Shown here: positions 33,064 to 42,870 of the stretch, one piece after another | How the letters are laid out: the number at the start of each line of letters is the position of its first letter | Position numbering within the stretch: position 1 is the first letter of the stretch | DNA from: Candidatus Gemmiger faecavium | GTDB taxonomy: Bacteria; Bacillota; Clostridia; Oscillospirales; Ruminococcaceae | DNA: 64,000 nt | Assembly (NCBI GenBank): GCA_019114415.1 | Contig: DXFO01000007.1 | Coordinates: forward strand, 1-64,000 | Reading direction: 5' to 3' | The notes under the pieces: model-generated | The model's input: the letters and a program-made list of their open reading frames with translations, nothing else | The model's database searches: none | Told to the model about the DNA's origin: nothing | Position numbers and translations under genes: made by a program

Positions 33064-34533
33064 ATGAGAACCATTCAGGTCATGTTTGACACTCTGACCC
33101 GCAAGTTTCTGCCGAACTACGGCTGTACCTGGGTGCAGATGCCGAACTTTGAACGCCTGACGCAGCACTGCGTCCGGTTTGACAACTTTTACGCGGGGAG
33201 TATGCCCTGCATGCCTGCCCGGCGGGAACTGCACACCGGCAAGTACAATTTCCTCCACCGCAGCTGGGGGCCGCTGGAGCCCTTTGACCGCTCGGTTTTT
33301 GAGACGCTGCGGGCAAACGGTATCTATACCCATCTGTGCACCGACCACTCCCATTACTGGGAGGATGGCGGCGCCACCTACCATAACCGCTACGACACCT
33401 GGGAGGGTTTCCGCGGCCAGGAGGGCGACCGCTACGTCGCCCACGACATCAAGGCGGAGATCCCCGCCGGCCGCAACCCGCTGAACAAGACAGGCATCTC
33501 CACCGACCAGCACTACCGCAACCGTCTGCGCCAGCAGACGGAGGAGGACATGTCCTGCGCCAAAACCTTTGCCGCGGGGCTGGAATTCCTCTCCGAGCAC
33601 GCCGACCGCGACAACTGGTTTTTGCAGGTGGAGTGCTTTGACCCCCATGAACCCTTCTATGTGCCGCAGAAGTACCGGGAACTGTACGGCCTGCCGGAGG
33701 AGGAGACCCTCAACTGGCCCCGTTACGGCGGAGTACCCAGCGGGGATTGCCGTCAGGACCTGGACAACGCCGCCCGGGAATACGCCGCACTGATGACCAT
33801 GTGCGACGCCCACCTGGGCAAACTTCTGGACTTCATGGATACCCATGATATGTGGAAGGACACCGCCCTGATTGTCAACACCGACCACGGTTTTCTGCTG
33901 GGTGAGCACGACTTCCTGGGCAAGAATTTCTCCCCCCTGTACGACGAGCTGGCCCATCTGCCTTTCTTCCTGCACCTGCCGGGGCAGGAGGGCGGCAGCT
34001 GTGATGCCCTGGCCGCCACGGTGGACATTGCGCCCACCCTGCTGGACCTGTTCGGCTGCTCCGCCGAGCCCATGGGGGAGATGGACGGCACCTCGCTGCT
34101 GCCCGCCCTGGAAGGCAAGACCATCCACGACACGGTGCTCTTTGGCGTGCACGGTTCCTATACCTGCTGCACCGACGGCCACACCGTTTACATGAAAGCC
34201 GACGCCGTACCCGGCGCTCCCCTTTACGAGTACACCATGATGCCCACCAACATGCGCGGCTATTTCAGCGCCGAGCAGCTGGCAGCGGCGGAACTGGTGC
34301 CCGGGGGACGCTTCACCAACGGCCTGCCCTGCCTGCGGATGCCGGCAAGATCCTTTTATCGGGCATATGCCTTCGGAGACCGGCTGTATGACCTGGACAA
34401 CGACCCCGGCCAGCAGCAGGATCTGAGCGGCAGCGATGCTTCCCGTGTGGACGCATGGAACCAAAAACTGTGCGCCGCACTGGAACAGGCACAAGCCCCG
34501 GAGGAAGAATTCCGCCGTCTGGGTCTGAAATGA
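33064..34533 (+). CDS. Type I sulfatase without signal peptide (locus B)
   Basis: 489 residues of the sulfatase family, only distantly similar to the locus A enzyme. The formylglycine motif is C49-M-P-A-R53 (SMPCMPARRELHTGK), and the metal site is visible in NTDHGFLLGEHDFLGKN. No signal peptide, so it should be cytoplasmic. It starts 27 bases after the EIIBC gene, with AAGGGAGG upstream, and is followed by the GH1 gene. Expected to remove a sulfate ester from the phosphorylated disaccharide before or after glycoside cleavage; the order is unknown. Confidence 0.92.
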   Translation: MRTIQVMFDTLTRKFLPNYGCTWVQMPNFERLTQHCVRFDNFYAGSMPCMPARRELHTGKYNFLHRSWGPLEPFDRSVFETLRANGIYTHLCTDHSHYWEDGGATYHNRYDTWEGFRGQEGDRYVAHDIKAEIPAGRNPLNKTGISTDQHYRNRLRQQTEEDMSCAKTFAAGLEFLSEHADRDNWFLQVECFDPHEPFYVPQKYRELYGLPEEETLNWPRYGGVPSGDCRQDLDNAAREYAALMTMCDAHLGKLLDFMDTHDMWKDTALIVNTDHGFLLGEHDFLGKNFSPLYDELAHLPFFLHLPGQEGGSCDALAATVDIAPTLLDLFGCSAEPMGEMDGTSLLPALEGKTIHDTVLFGVHGSYTCCTDGHTVYMKADAVPGAPLYEYTMMPTNMRGYFSAEQLAAAELVPGGRFTNGLPCLRMPARSFYRAYAFGDRLYDLDNDPGQQQDLSGSDASRVDAWNQKLCAALEQAQAPEEEFRRLGLK

Positions 34534-36141
<1,608 letters not shown>

Positions 36142-36205
36142 TCCCCGAATATGCGCTAATATATAAAAAGCGTTAAGAAATCTGGGAGATTAGGAGTGTG
36201 AGGAA

Positions 36206-37000
36206 ATGCAGCAGATACTGTTTTTCGTCGTAAGTTTACTGGCCTCGGTGGCAGGTGCCATCTGCGGCATCGGCGGCGGCGTCATCATCAAGCCGGTGCT
36301 GGACATGGCCCATCTGGCCGATGTTTCCACCATCAGCTTCCTTTCGGGATGCACCGTCCTTTCCATGAGCTGCTACTCGGTGGGCAAATCCATGCTGGCC
36401 AAGGACAGCTCGGTGGACCTGAAGAGCGGCACCTATCTTGCGGTGGGCGCTGCGGTGGGCGGTGTCTGCGGTCAGCAGCTGTTTGCCCTGGTCCGCAGCC
36501 TGTTTGAAAATCAGAACACTGTTGGCGCGGTGCAGGCGGCCTGCCTGTTCCTCATCACTCTGGGTACTCTGATCTACACCCTGCGCAAGGCAAATATCCG
36601 TACCCTCAATGTGCAGGGCCTTGTCCCCAGCGTCCTCATCGGCCTGGCCCTGGGCATCATGTCCAGCTTCCTGGGCATCGGCGGCGGCCCCATCAATCTG
36701 GTGGTCCTGGGTTACTTCTTCTCCATGCAGACCAAGACCGCGGCCCAGAACAGCCTGTACATCATCCTGTTCAGCCAGATCACCAACCTCCTCACCACCA
36801 TCGTGGCGGGCAACGTCCCCGACTTTGAGATCTTGACCCTGGTGCTCATGGTCTGCGGCGGCATCGGCGGCGGCATGATCGGCCGCTTCTTCAGCCGCCG
36901 GATGGACAACCGCGCAGTGGATAAGCTGTTCATCGGCCTGATGGTCGTCATTATGGGCATCAGCGTCTGGAACACCTGCCGCTACTCCGGCATTCTGTGA
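36206..37000 (+). CDS. TSUP-family (TauE/SafE) membrane transporter
   Basis: 264 residues with about 8 hydrophobic helices in two homologous halves. Each half carries the family glycine motif (AICGIGGGVIIKPVLDM near the N-terminus and SSFLGIGGGPINLVVLGYF near residue 155). TSUP proteins move sulfite, sulfoacetate, sulfate-like or other organic anions. It starts 64 bases after the GH1 gene on the same strand. In this operon the simplest inference is disposal of sulfate or sulfite from cytoplasmic desulfation. GAGG lies before the ATG. Family is sure; substrate is inferred. Confidence 0.88.
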   Translation: MQQILFFVVSLLASVAGAICGIGGGVIIKPVLDMAHLADVSTISFLSGCTVLSMSCYSVGKSMLAKDSSVDLKSGTYLAVGAAVGGVCGQQLFALVRSLFENQNTVGAVQAACLFLITLGTLIYTLRKANIRTLNVQGLVPSVLIGLALGIMSSFLGIGGGPINLVVLGYFFSMQTKTAAQNSLYIILFSQITNLLTTIVAGNVPDFEILTLVLMVCGGIGGGMIGRFFSRRMDNRAVDKLFIGLMVVIMGISVWNTCRYSGIL

Positions 37001-37031
37001 TCCCGGCCCCAAAGGGCATCTGAATCAAAAT

Positions 37032-37070
37032 AAACACGCCCCGGCACACCAGTGGTGCCGGGGCGTGTTT
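37032..37070. terminator. Bidirectional terminator after locus B
   Basis: AAACACGCCCCGGCAC pairs perfectly with GTGCCGGGGCGTGTTT. Confidence 0.92.
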
Positions 37071-37084
37071 GTGTACTTTTGTGG

Positions 37085-37570
37085 TCAGTCCGGGGAAGCA
37101 GGGGAGCGGTGGACTTTGGCGGTCATCTGCTCCACGGTCAGGCAGAGGATGGCGGTATGCCGGACCCAGTTCTCATTGAAGGGCAGGCCGCTGCCGCCGT
37201 AGTGCTCCATCAGGGCGGGCAGGGCCTCGGGGGCCTGGTCGGGGGTCAGGCGCTGCAGCCGTCCCGTCCCGATGACGCTCTCGTATTCCATGGTCCAGTC
37301 GCAGGCGTCGGGACCGGCTATGATTTTATGGGAACAGTCCGCCTCAAAGGCGGCTCGGTCGTCTTTGGCGATCAGGTCGTATTTGGTGCCTGCCGCAGCC
37401 CCGTGAAAGTACAGCCGCAGCACGCCGTTTTCCTCCCGCATGCCAAAATTCAGGGGCAGAAGATAGGGGAAGCCGTCGCTGCCGTTGAGGGCCAGCCGGC
37501 AGACATCGCAGCGGCGCAGAATGTCCAGCATCTCGCTCCGGCCGGTGATCTCGCGGTCTTTCCGCCGCAT
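37085..37570 (-). CDS. Pyridoxamine 5'-phosphate oxidase-like flavin protein
   Basis: 161 residues of the split-barrel FMN-binding fold. Family features are MRRKDREI at the start, LRRCDVCRLALNGSDGFPYLLPLNFG and LYFHGAAAGTKYDLIAKD, all typical of the NimA/PNPOx-like group. Members reduce or bind small molecules using FMN; the substrate is unknown. It follows the histidine kinase gene by six bases on the same strand, with AAAGGA upstream, so it is the third gene of that operon and may be a target of the two-component system. Confidence 0.85.
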   Translation of the reverse strand: MRRKDREITGRSEMLDILRRCDVCRLALNGSDGFPYLLPLNFGMREENGVLRLYFHGAAAGTKYDLIAKDDRAAFEADCSHKIIAGPDACDWTMEYESVIGTGRLQRLTPDQAPEALPALMEHYGGSGLPFNENWVRHTAILCLTVEQMTAKVHRSPASPD

Positions 37571-37576
37571 GGAACA

Positions 37577-38947
37577 TCATCCTTTCTGTGTGGGTTCGGT
37601 GGGGCAGAGGGGCAGGGTAAAGGTAAAGACGGTGCCGCGCCCCGGAGTGCTTTCCACCGTGATGGCGCCGCCGTGGGCTTCCACGATCCACTTGACCATG
37701 GAAAGCCCCAGCCCGGCTCCCTTGCCGCTGTGGGAGGGATCGGCCTGCCAGAACCGCCGCCAGATCTTGTCCAGGTTTTCCGGCGCAATACCGATGCCGT
37801 CGTCGGCCACGGAGCCGGTCACGGTCCGGGCATCGGCAGCCAGGGTCAGGGTCAGATGGCCCTTGTCACGGCCGTATTTGATGCCGTTTTCCATCAGGTT
37901 CATCAGCATCCGCATGAGCAGCGTCTCGTCCCCGCACAGGGTGATGCCGGGCTGGATGGCAGCCGTCACCGTGATGCCCCGGTCCGCCGCCAGCTCCCGC
38001 TGTTCCTCGGCCACCACTTCCGCCAGGCCGCTCAGGTCGAAGGGCTCCCGGTGCAGGGTCTGACGGCCGCTGTCCGCCCGGGCCAGCATCAGAAGCTGGG
38101 CCAGCATGCCGGCCATTTTCTCCGCCTGCTTCTGGATGGTGCGCAGGGCGGTGCGGGTCTCGGCAGGGGAGCGGCCTTCCTCCAGGGCGTCCTCGCACTG
38201 GGAGAGAATGACCGCCGTGGGGGTGCGCAGCTCGTGGGAAGCATCGGAGACAAACTGCTTCTCTGCATCAAAAGCCGCTTCCAGGCGTCCGAACATCCGG
38301 TTGAATTCATCGGCCAGCACATGCACATCGTCCTTGCCGGGACCCAGGGCAATGCGCCGGGACAGGTCGTTGCCCTGCCCGATCTCCCGGGCGGTCTGGG
38401 TGATCTGCCGCACCGGCAAAAGCGCCCGGCGGGTCAGCAGATACCCGCCCGCCGCAGCCAGCAGGATATAGAAGGGAAAGACGATGCCCGCCAGCCGCAG
38501 CAGCGCCGTGATGGTATAGTCCACCTCGTCCACGGCGGCCACGGTTCGCACCCAGACGCTGATGCCGTCGATGGTCTGGCAGGCGTCGTAGACATACCAT
38601 TTGCCGCCCGAATCGGTGACCTCCCGCAGGGTGGAGTCGGCAAACACCACTGAGTTGTCGAACCGGCGGGGGACCGCACCGTACAGCGGCAGGCCCTGGG
38701 TGTCGTATACCGAGAGATAGACCCCGTCCCGGAAGTATTCCAGGTCGTTGTCCACCTCGGCGCCGTCGCTGCGGATGTGGATGTCGCTCCAGGACGCTTC
38801 GGCCATGTTGGTCATGCGGTCCTTGGTGGCGGACAGGGCCGACTGCCCGCCCATATAAAACAGGAACACCAGGCCGGTAGCCGCCAGGGCTACCATCAGG
38901 ACGGTGAACCACAATGTGACCCGCAGCTGGATGGAAAACCGTTTCAT
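37577..38947 (-). CDS. Sensor histidine kinase
   Basis: 456 residues. First transmembrane helix about residues 12-31, an extracytoplasmic sensor region to about 150, a second helix about 152-172, HAMP domain, DHp domain with the phospho-His in SDASHELRTP, and a HATPase domain with N (NLMENGIKYGRDKG), G1 (DDGIGIAPENLDKIW) and G2 (GKGAGLGLSMVKWIVEAHGG) boxes. It phosphorylates the response regulator encoded upstream; the genes overlap by four bases (ATGA). The signal is unknown. Similar in type to the cell-envelope CssS/ArlS group, without firm assignment. Confidence 0.95.
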   Translation of the reverse strand: MKRFSIQLRVTLWFTVLMVALAATGLVFLFYMGGQSALSATKDRMTNMAEASWSDIHIRSDGAEVDNDLEYFRDGVYLSVYDTQGLPLYGAVPRRFDNSVVFADSTLREVTDSGGKWYVYDACQTIDGISVWVRTVAAVDEVDYTITALLRLAGIVFPFYILLAAAGGYLLTRRALLPVRQITQTAREIGQGNDLSRRIALGPGKDDVHVLADEFNRMFGRLEAAFDAEKQFVSDASHELRTPTAVILSQCEDALEEGRSPAETRTALRTIQKQAEKMAGMLAQLLMLARADSGRQTLHREPFDLSGLAEVVAEEQRELAADRGITVTAAIQPGITLCGDETLLMRMLMNLMENGIKYGRDKGHLTLTLAADARTVTGSVADDGIGIAPENLDKIWRRFWQADPSHSGKGAGLGLSMVKWIVEAHGGAITVESTPGRGTVFTFTLPLCPTEPTQKG

Positions 38948-39618
38948 GCTTCCTCCCGCAAAACATAGCCCGCCCCGCGCACCGTGTGGAGCAGTTTGGG
39001 CGTATGCCCGTCGTCCAGCTTTTTGCGCAGATAGCGGATGTAGACGTCCACCACGTTGGAGGAACCCTCATAATCATAGTTCCAGATGTGGCGGCAGATC
39101 TTGTCCCGGGACAAAACCACTCCCTGGTTGCGGATGAGGTATTCCAGAATATCGAACTCCCGGGCGGACAGGGCGATGGACTCGCCGCCCCGCTGCACCG
39201 TCCGGGCGGAACAGTCCACCACCAGGTCCGCCGCCGTGAATACATCGCTGACGCTGCCGCTGCTGCGCCGCAAAAGCACCCGCAGCCGGGCCAGCAGCTC
39301 GTCAAAGGCAAAGGGTTTGACCAGATAATCGTCCGCTCCTGCATCCAGGCCGGTGACCCGGTCCTCGATGCCGCCCCGGGCGGTCAGCAGCAAAACCGGG
39401 GTGGCGTTGTGCTCCGACCGCATCCGCCGCAGCACCTCCAGCCCGCTGATGCCGGGCAGCATGACGTCCAGGACCAGGGCGTCGTACTCCGCACCCCGCA
39501 GGTAATCCAGGGCATCGGTGCCGGACAGACAGGCGTCCACACTGTAATGGGCCTGTTCCAGACGCTTTGTCAACAGCCGGTTCAGCTCCGGCTCGTCCTC
39601 TACGACCAAAATACGCAA
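38944..39618 (-). CDS. OmpR-family response regulator
   Basis: 224 residues: a receiver domain (ILVVEDEPELN acidic pocket; the phospho-Asp in LVLDVMLPGISGLEVL at about D51; K in YLVKPFAFDELLARL) and a winged-helix DNA-binding domain (IALSAREFDILEYLIRNQG, then VDVYIRYLRKKLDDG). The start is a TTG at 39618 with AAGGCGG about 12 bases upstream; no ATG fits. The regulon is unknown; with kinase and flavin protein it forms one operon. Confidence 0.95.
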   Translation of the reverse strand: MRILVVEDEPELNRLLTKRLEQAHYSVDACLSGTDALDYLRGAEYDALVLDVMLPGISGLEVLRRMRSEHNATPVLLLTARGGIEDRVTGLDAGADDYLVKPFAFDELLARLRVLLRRSSGSVSDVFTAADLVVDCSARTVQRGGESIALSAREFDILEYLIRNQGVVLSRDKICRHIWNYDYEGSSNVVDVYIRYLRKKLDDGHTPKLLHTVRGAGYVLREEA

Positions 39619-39764
39619 AACAGCGGCACCGCCTTTCTCTGTCTCTGTGAAAATTGTACCCTCGGCAGGTACATCCTATTATAATAGGTCTTGTACTTCA
39701 TTTTGGCATAAAAACAGGATGCAGGCAAGGGGTAAACGAAATTGTTACAGGCTGTCGTTTTGTG

Positions 39765-39793
39765 TTGACACGTCCGCCGCATCATGCTAGAAT
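39765..39793 (+). promoter_or_regulatory. Promoter of the pyrC operon
   Basis: TTGACA (39765-39770), a 17-base spacer and TAGAAT (39788-39793). It starts a leader of about 215 bases before pyrC. Confidence 0.8.
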
Positions 39794-39808
39794 ATATAAA
39801 ATCTGTGC

Positions 39809-39826
39809 CGCGGCAGGAAAGCCGCG
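39809..39826 (+). repeat. 5' hairpin of the pyr leader
   Basis: CGCGGC-AGGAAA-GCCGCG, a perfect hairpin about 8 bases from the expected transcript start. It may stabilise the 5' end or pause polymerase. Confidence 0.5.
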
Positions 39827-39856
39827 TGCAAACAAGCGAAAGGAGCGACGCCGTAC

Positions 39857-39943
39857 ATGCTGTGTGTTTCCCGTTTCCGCTATCCCAGCGGTGAGAAGAA
39901 TGGTATGGCGGCGCTGTTTGGTTTCGCCGGGGTCTTGTTTTGA
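39857..39943 (+). CDS. Putative 28-residue leader peptide of the pyr operon
   Basis: A short ORF coding MLCVSRFRYPSGEKN followed by 13 more residues ending GFAGVLF. AAAGGAG lies 11 bases before the ATG. Its UGA stop (39941-39943) directly abuts the stem of an intrinsic terminator. The last 30 bases are rich in U on the RNA (CTGTTTGGTTTC, GTCTTGTTTTGA). There is no run of codons for one amino acid, so charged-tRNA sensing is unlikely. The layout matches the pyrBI leader, where UTP-dependent polymerase pausing controls ribosome coupling. Translation is inferred. Confidence 0.55.
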   Translation: MLCVSRFRYPSGEKNGMAALFGFAGVLF

Positions 39944-39972
39944 CTTTTCCTTTCGGGGAGAAGTTTTTTTTT
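39943..39972 (+). terminator. Attenuator terminator in the pyr leader
   Basis: ACTTTTCC pairs with GGAGAAGT (one G-T pair) around a short loop and is followed by nine T. It lies 42 bases before pyrC, so it must be read through for operon expression. A ribosome at the leader stop would cover its 5' arm. Confidence 0.75.
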
Positions 39973-40014
39973 GCCCAAACGCCGTCAAACGGCCGCAAAA
40001 CGGAGGTAATACGG

Positions 40015-41211
40015 ATGATCGTCAAACATGCCAAAGATGTAAACGGCACCCGCTGCGACGTGTGGATCAGCGACGGAAAGATCCGCGCTTTCGGCGTGGA
40101 CCTGCCCGTCCCGGAAGGGGAGCAGGTGGTGGATGCCGGGGGCCTTACCCTGATGCCTGCCTTCATTGACACCCACTGCCACTGGCGCACGCCGGGCTTT
40201 GAATACAAGGAGGATATCGGCACCGGCAGTGCGGCTGCCGCGGCGGGCGGATACACCTACGTCAACCTGATGCCCAACACCAAGCCGGTCTGCTCCAGCG
40301 CCGAGATCGCCCATGAGGTCATGGCCAAGGCCAAGGAAGTGGGCCTGTGCGACTGCAACCAGACTGTTTCCATTACTAAGAACTTTGACGGCAAGACCCT
40401 GGATCACCTGCTGGAACTGCCCGACGACCTGCGCTGCATCTCGGAGGACGGCAACGGCGTCATGAACAACGCCGTCATGGCAAGGGCTTTCGCCATCGCC
40501 ACCGACCGCGGGCTCATCGTCATGTCCCACGCCGAGGACCGGGAGATCAGCCCCTGGGACTACCGCCTGGCCGAAAACATCGAGACGGTGCGCAACTGCC
40601 ACCTGGCCCAGTATTACGGCACTCGCCTGCACATGTGCCATGTCTCCACCAAGGAGGCCATCCGCGCCATCCGTCAGACCCAGTTCAGCGGTGCCCGGGT
40701 CACCTGCGAGGTCACGCCCCACCACCTGTGGTTTGACGACAGCCGCCTGCAGTACCGGGTCAACCCGCCCATCCGCAAGGCCGACGACGTGGACGCCCTG
40801 GTGGAGGGCATCCGCAACGGTACGGTGAGCTGCATCGGCACCGACCACGCGCCCCACACCGCCGAGGACAAGGAAAAGGGCGCCGCGGGCATGGTGGGCC
40901 TGGAGACCGCCTTTGCCGTCTGCTACACCAAGCTCTGCCGGGAATGCGGCCTGCCCCTGGAACACCTGAGCGCCCTGATGAGCGCCGGCCCTGCCGGCGT
41001 GCTGGGCCTGACCACCAAGGGCCTGCTGATCCCCGGCTTTGACGCCGACCTGGTGCTGGTGGACATTGACCATATGTTTACCGTGCACGCCGACGAGCTG
41101 CACTCCAAGAGCAAGAACTGTCCCTACGACGGCCAGAGCCTGTACGGCAAGGTCATGCTGACCCTGAAAGCAGGCAAGGAAACCTACCGCAGCGCCGACT
41201 TCAAGGGCTGA
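40015..41211 (+). CDS. pyrC: Dihydroorotase
   Basis: 398 residues of the amidohydrolase superfamily, class I (Firmicute-type) dihydroorotase, third step of UMP synthesis. The metal motif is DTHCHWRTPG (about residues 53-62); further ligands are in HAEDREISP, CHVSTKEA and GTDHAPHT. Substrate loop NLMPNTKP is conserved. The ATG at 40015 has CGGAGG upstream. It is the first gene of pyrC-pyrF-pyrK-pyrD and is placed behind the attenuator. pyrB is not in the window. Confidence 0.95.
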   Translation: MIVKHAKDVNGTRCDVWISDGKIRAFGVDLPVPEGEQVVDAGGLTLMPAFIDTHCHWRTPGFEYKEDIGTGSAAAAAGGYTYVNLMPNTKPVCSSAEIAHEVMAKAKEVGLCDCNQTVSITKNFDGKTLDHLLELPDDLRCISEDGNGVMNNAVMARAFAIATDRGLIVMSHAEDREISPWDYRLAENIETVRNCHLAQYYGTRLHMCHVSTKEAIRAIRQTQFSGARVTCEVTPHHLWFDDSRLQYRVNPPIRKADDVDALVEGIRNGTVSCIGTDHAPHTAEDKEKGAAGMVGLETAFAVCYTKLCRECGLPLEHLSALMSAGPAGVLGLTTKGLLIPGFDADLVLVDIDHMFTVHADELHSKSKNCPYDGQSLYGKVMLTLKAGKETYRSADFKG

Positions 41212-41258
41212 GATACACAAAGGGATACACACAGGACAACAAAAGGAGCTGGAAAACA

Positions 41259-42119
41259 ATGACCAACATGGACAAACTGTACGACAGCGTTGCAAAGAAC
41301 GGCCCCGTCTGCGTGGGGCTGGACACCGAGATCTCTTACCTGCCCGAGACCGACACCGCTCTGACGGCAGGGGAGAACATCGTGGCCTTCAACCGCCGCC
41401 TCATCGACGCCACCAAGGGCGTGGCTGGCTGCTACAAGGTGCAGATCGCCTACTATGAGTCCCTGGGCATGGACGGCATGCTGGCCTACCAGCAGACCCT
41501 CAAGATGGCCCGTGCCTCCGGCCTGCCGGTCATTGCCGACATCAAGCGCGGCGACATCGCCAAGACCGCCGAGATGTACGCCAAGGCCCACTTCACCGGC
41601 GACTTCGAGGCCGACATCGTCACCCTGGCCCCCTACATGGGCCTGGATTCCATCGTTCCCTACCTGCCCTACTGCAAGGATCAGGGCAAGGGCGTGTTTG
41701 TCCTCTGCCGTACCTCCAACCCCGGCCGCATGGACTTTGAGTATCAGACCCTGTCCGACGGCCGCACCGTCTACACCATGGTGGGCGACGCTCTGACCAA
41801 GCTGGGCGCTGACTACATGGGCGAGCGGGGCTACTCTTCCGTGGGCCTGGTCATCGGCGGCACCACCGGCGAGGAAGCCGCCGAGATCCGCGACCGCTAC
41901 AAGAACACCTTCTTCCTGATCCCCGGCTACGGCGCTCAGGGCGGCAAGGCCTGCGACATTGCCCTGTATATGAACAAGGGCAACGGCGGCGTGGTCAACT
42001 CCAGCCGCGGCATCCTGATGGCCTGGAAAAAGCAGCCCGGCGTTGCCTTTGACGAGGCCGCCTACAACGAATGTGTTCGTATGAGGGAGGATATCCAGAG
42101 TGAGTGCAACAAGCTGTAA
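41259..42119 (+). CDS. pyrF: Orotidine 5'-phosphate decarboxylase
   Basis: 286 residues of the longer (type 2) decarboxylase family, making UMP from OMP. The catalytic K/D network is in VIADIKRGDIAKTAEMYAKAH (about residues 89-109). VCVGLDTEIS and GYSSVGLVIGGTTGEEA complete the TIM barrel. AAAGGAG lies before the ATG. The last 20 bases overlap the start of pyrK. Confidence 0.95.
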   Translation: MTNMDKLYDSVAKNGPVCVGLDTEISYLPETDTALTAGENIVAFNRRLIDATKGVAGCYKVQIAYYESLGMDGMLAYQQTLKMARASGLPVIADIKRGDIAKTAEMYAKAHFTGDFEADIVTLAPYMGLDSIVPYLPYCKDQGKGVFVLCRTSNPGRMDFEYQTLSDGRTVYTMVGDALTKLGADYMGERGYSSVGLVIGGTTGEEAAEIRDRYKNTFFLIPGYGAQGGKACDIALYMNKGNGGVVNSSRGILMAWKKQPGVAFDEAAYNECVRMREDIQSECNKL

Positions 42120-42870
42120 TGTCCGGGTGCTGCGCCAGAGCGCTCCCATGCCCGACATCCGCCGCCTGACGGTGGCTCTGCCCAAGGAAGGCCCCATGCC
42201 CAAGGCCGGGCAGTTCTATATGCTGCGCGCCTGGGCCGCCAACGAAAGCCCGGTGCTGTCCCGCCCCATCAGCGTCCACGACGTGGACGCCGCCGAGGGC
42301 ACCCTGACCTTCCTTTATCAGATCAAGGGGGAAGGCACCCAGAAGCTGGCCCGCCTGGCCTGGGGCCAGACACTGACCCTCACCGGCCCCTGCGGCAACG
42401 GTTTTGATGTGGCCGGGGCCGCCGCTGCTGGCCGTGTGGCCGTGGTGGGCGGCGGCATCGGCACCGCGCCCCTGCTGCTGCTCTGCAAGGAGCTGGCTGC
42501 CGCCGGCTGCAAGCCCGACCTGATGGTGGGCTTCCGGGACGAACCCTACGGCATGGATGCCTTTGGACCCTACTGCAGCAGCATTGCCATTGCTACCGAC
42601 AGCGGCGCGGCAGGCCATCACGGCCTGGTCACCGACCTGCTGGACCCCAAACAGTACGATCTGGTGCTGACCTGCGGCCCCACCGTCATGATGCGCGGCG
42701 TTGCCAAACTCTGCGCGAAGGCGGGGACCCCCTGCAAGGCCAGCCTGGAGCACAAGATGGCCTGCGGTCTGGGCGCCTGCCTGGGCTGCACCTGCCACAC
42801 CAAAGTGGGACCCAAGACCGTCTGCAAGGACGGGCCTGTATTTGATGCCGGGGAGGTGTTCGAGCTGTGA
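42100..42870 (+). CDS. pyrK: Dihydroorotate dehydrogenase electron-transfer subunit
   Basis: 256 residues. An FAD domain (MLRAWAANESPVLSRPISVH) and an NAD domain (VAVVGGGIGTAPLLLL) are followed by a C-terminal 2Fe-2S cluster binding region with Cys spacing CGLGACLGCTCHTK and a further Cys in TVCKDGP. It passes electrons between PyrD and NAD. The start is GTG at 42100 with GGGAGG upstream, inside the end of pyrF. It overlaps pyrD by four bases (GTGA). Confidence 0.95.
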   Translation: MSATSCNVRVLRQSAPMPDIRRLTVALPKEGPMPKAGQFYMLRAWAANESPVLSRPISVHDVDAAEGTLTFLYQIKGEGTQKLARLAWGQTLTLTGPCGNGFDVAGAAAAGRVAVVGGGIGTAPLLLLCKELAAAGCKPDLMVGFRDEPYGMDAFGPYCSSIAIATDSGAAGHHGLVTDLLDPKQYDLVLTCGPTVMMRGVAKLCAKAGTPCKASLEHKMACGLGACLGCTCHTKVGPKTVCKDGPVFDAGEVFEL

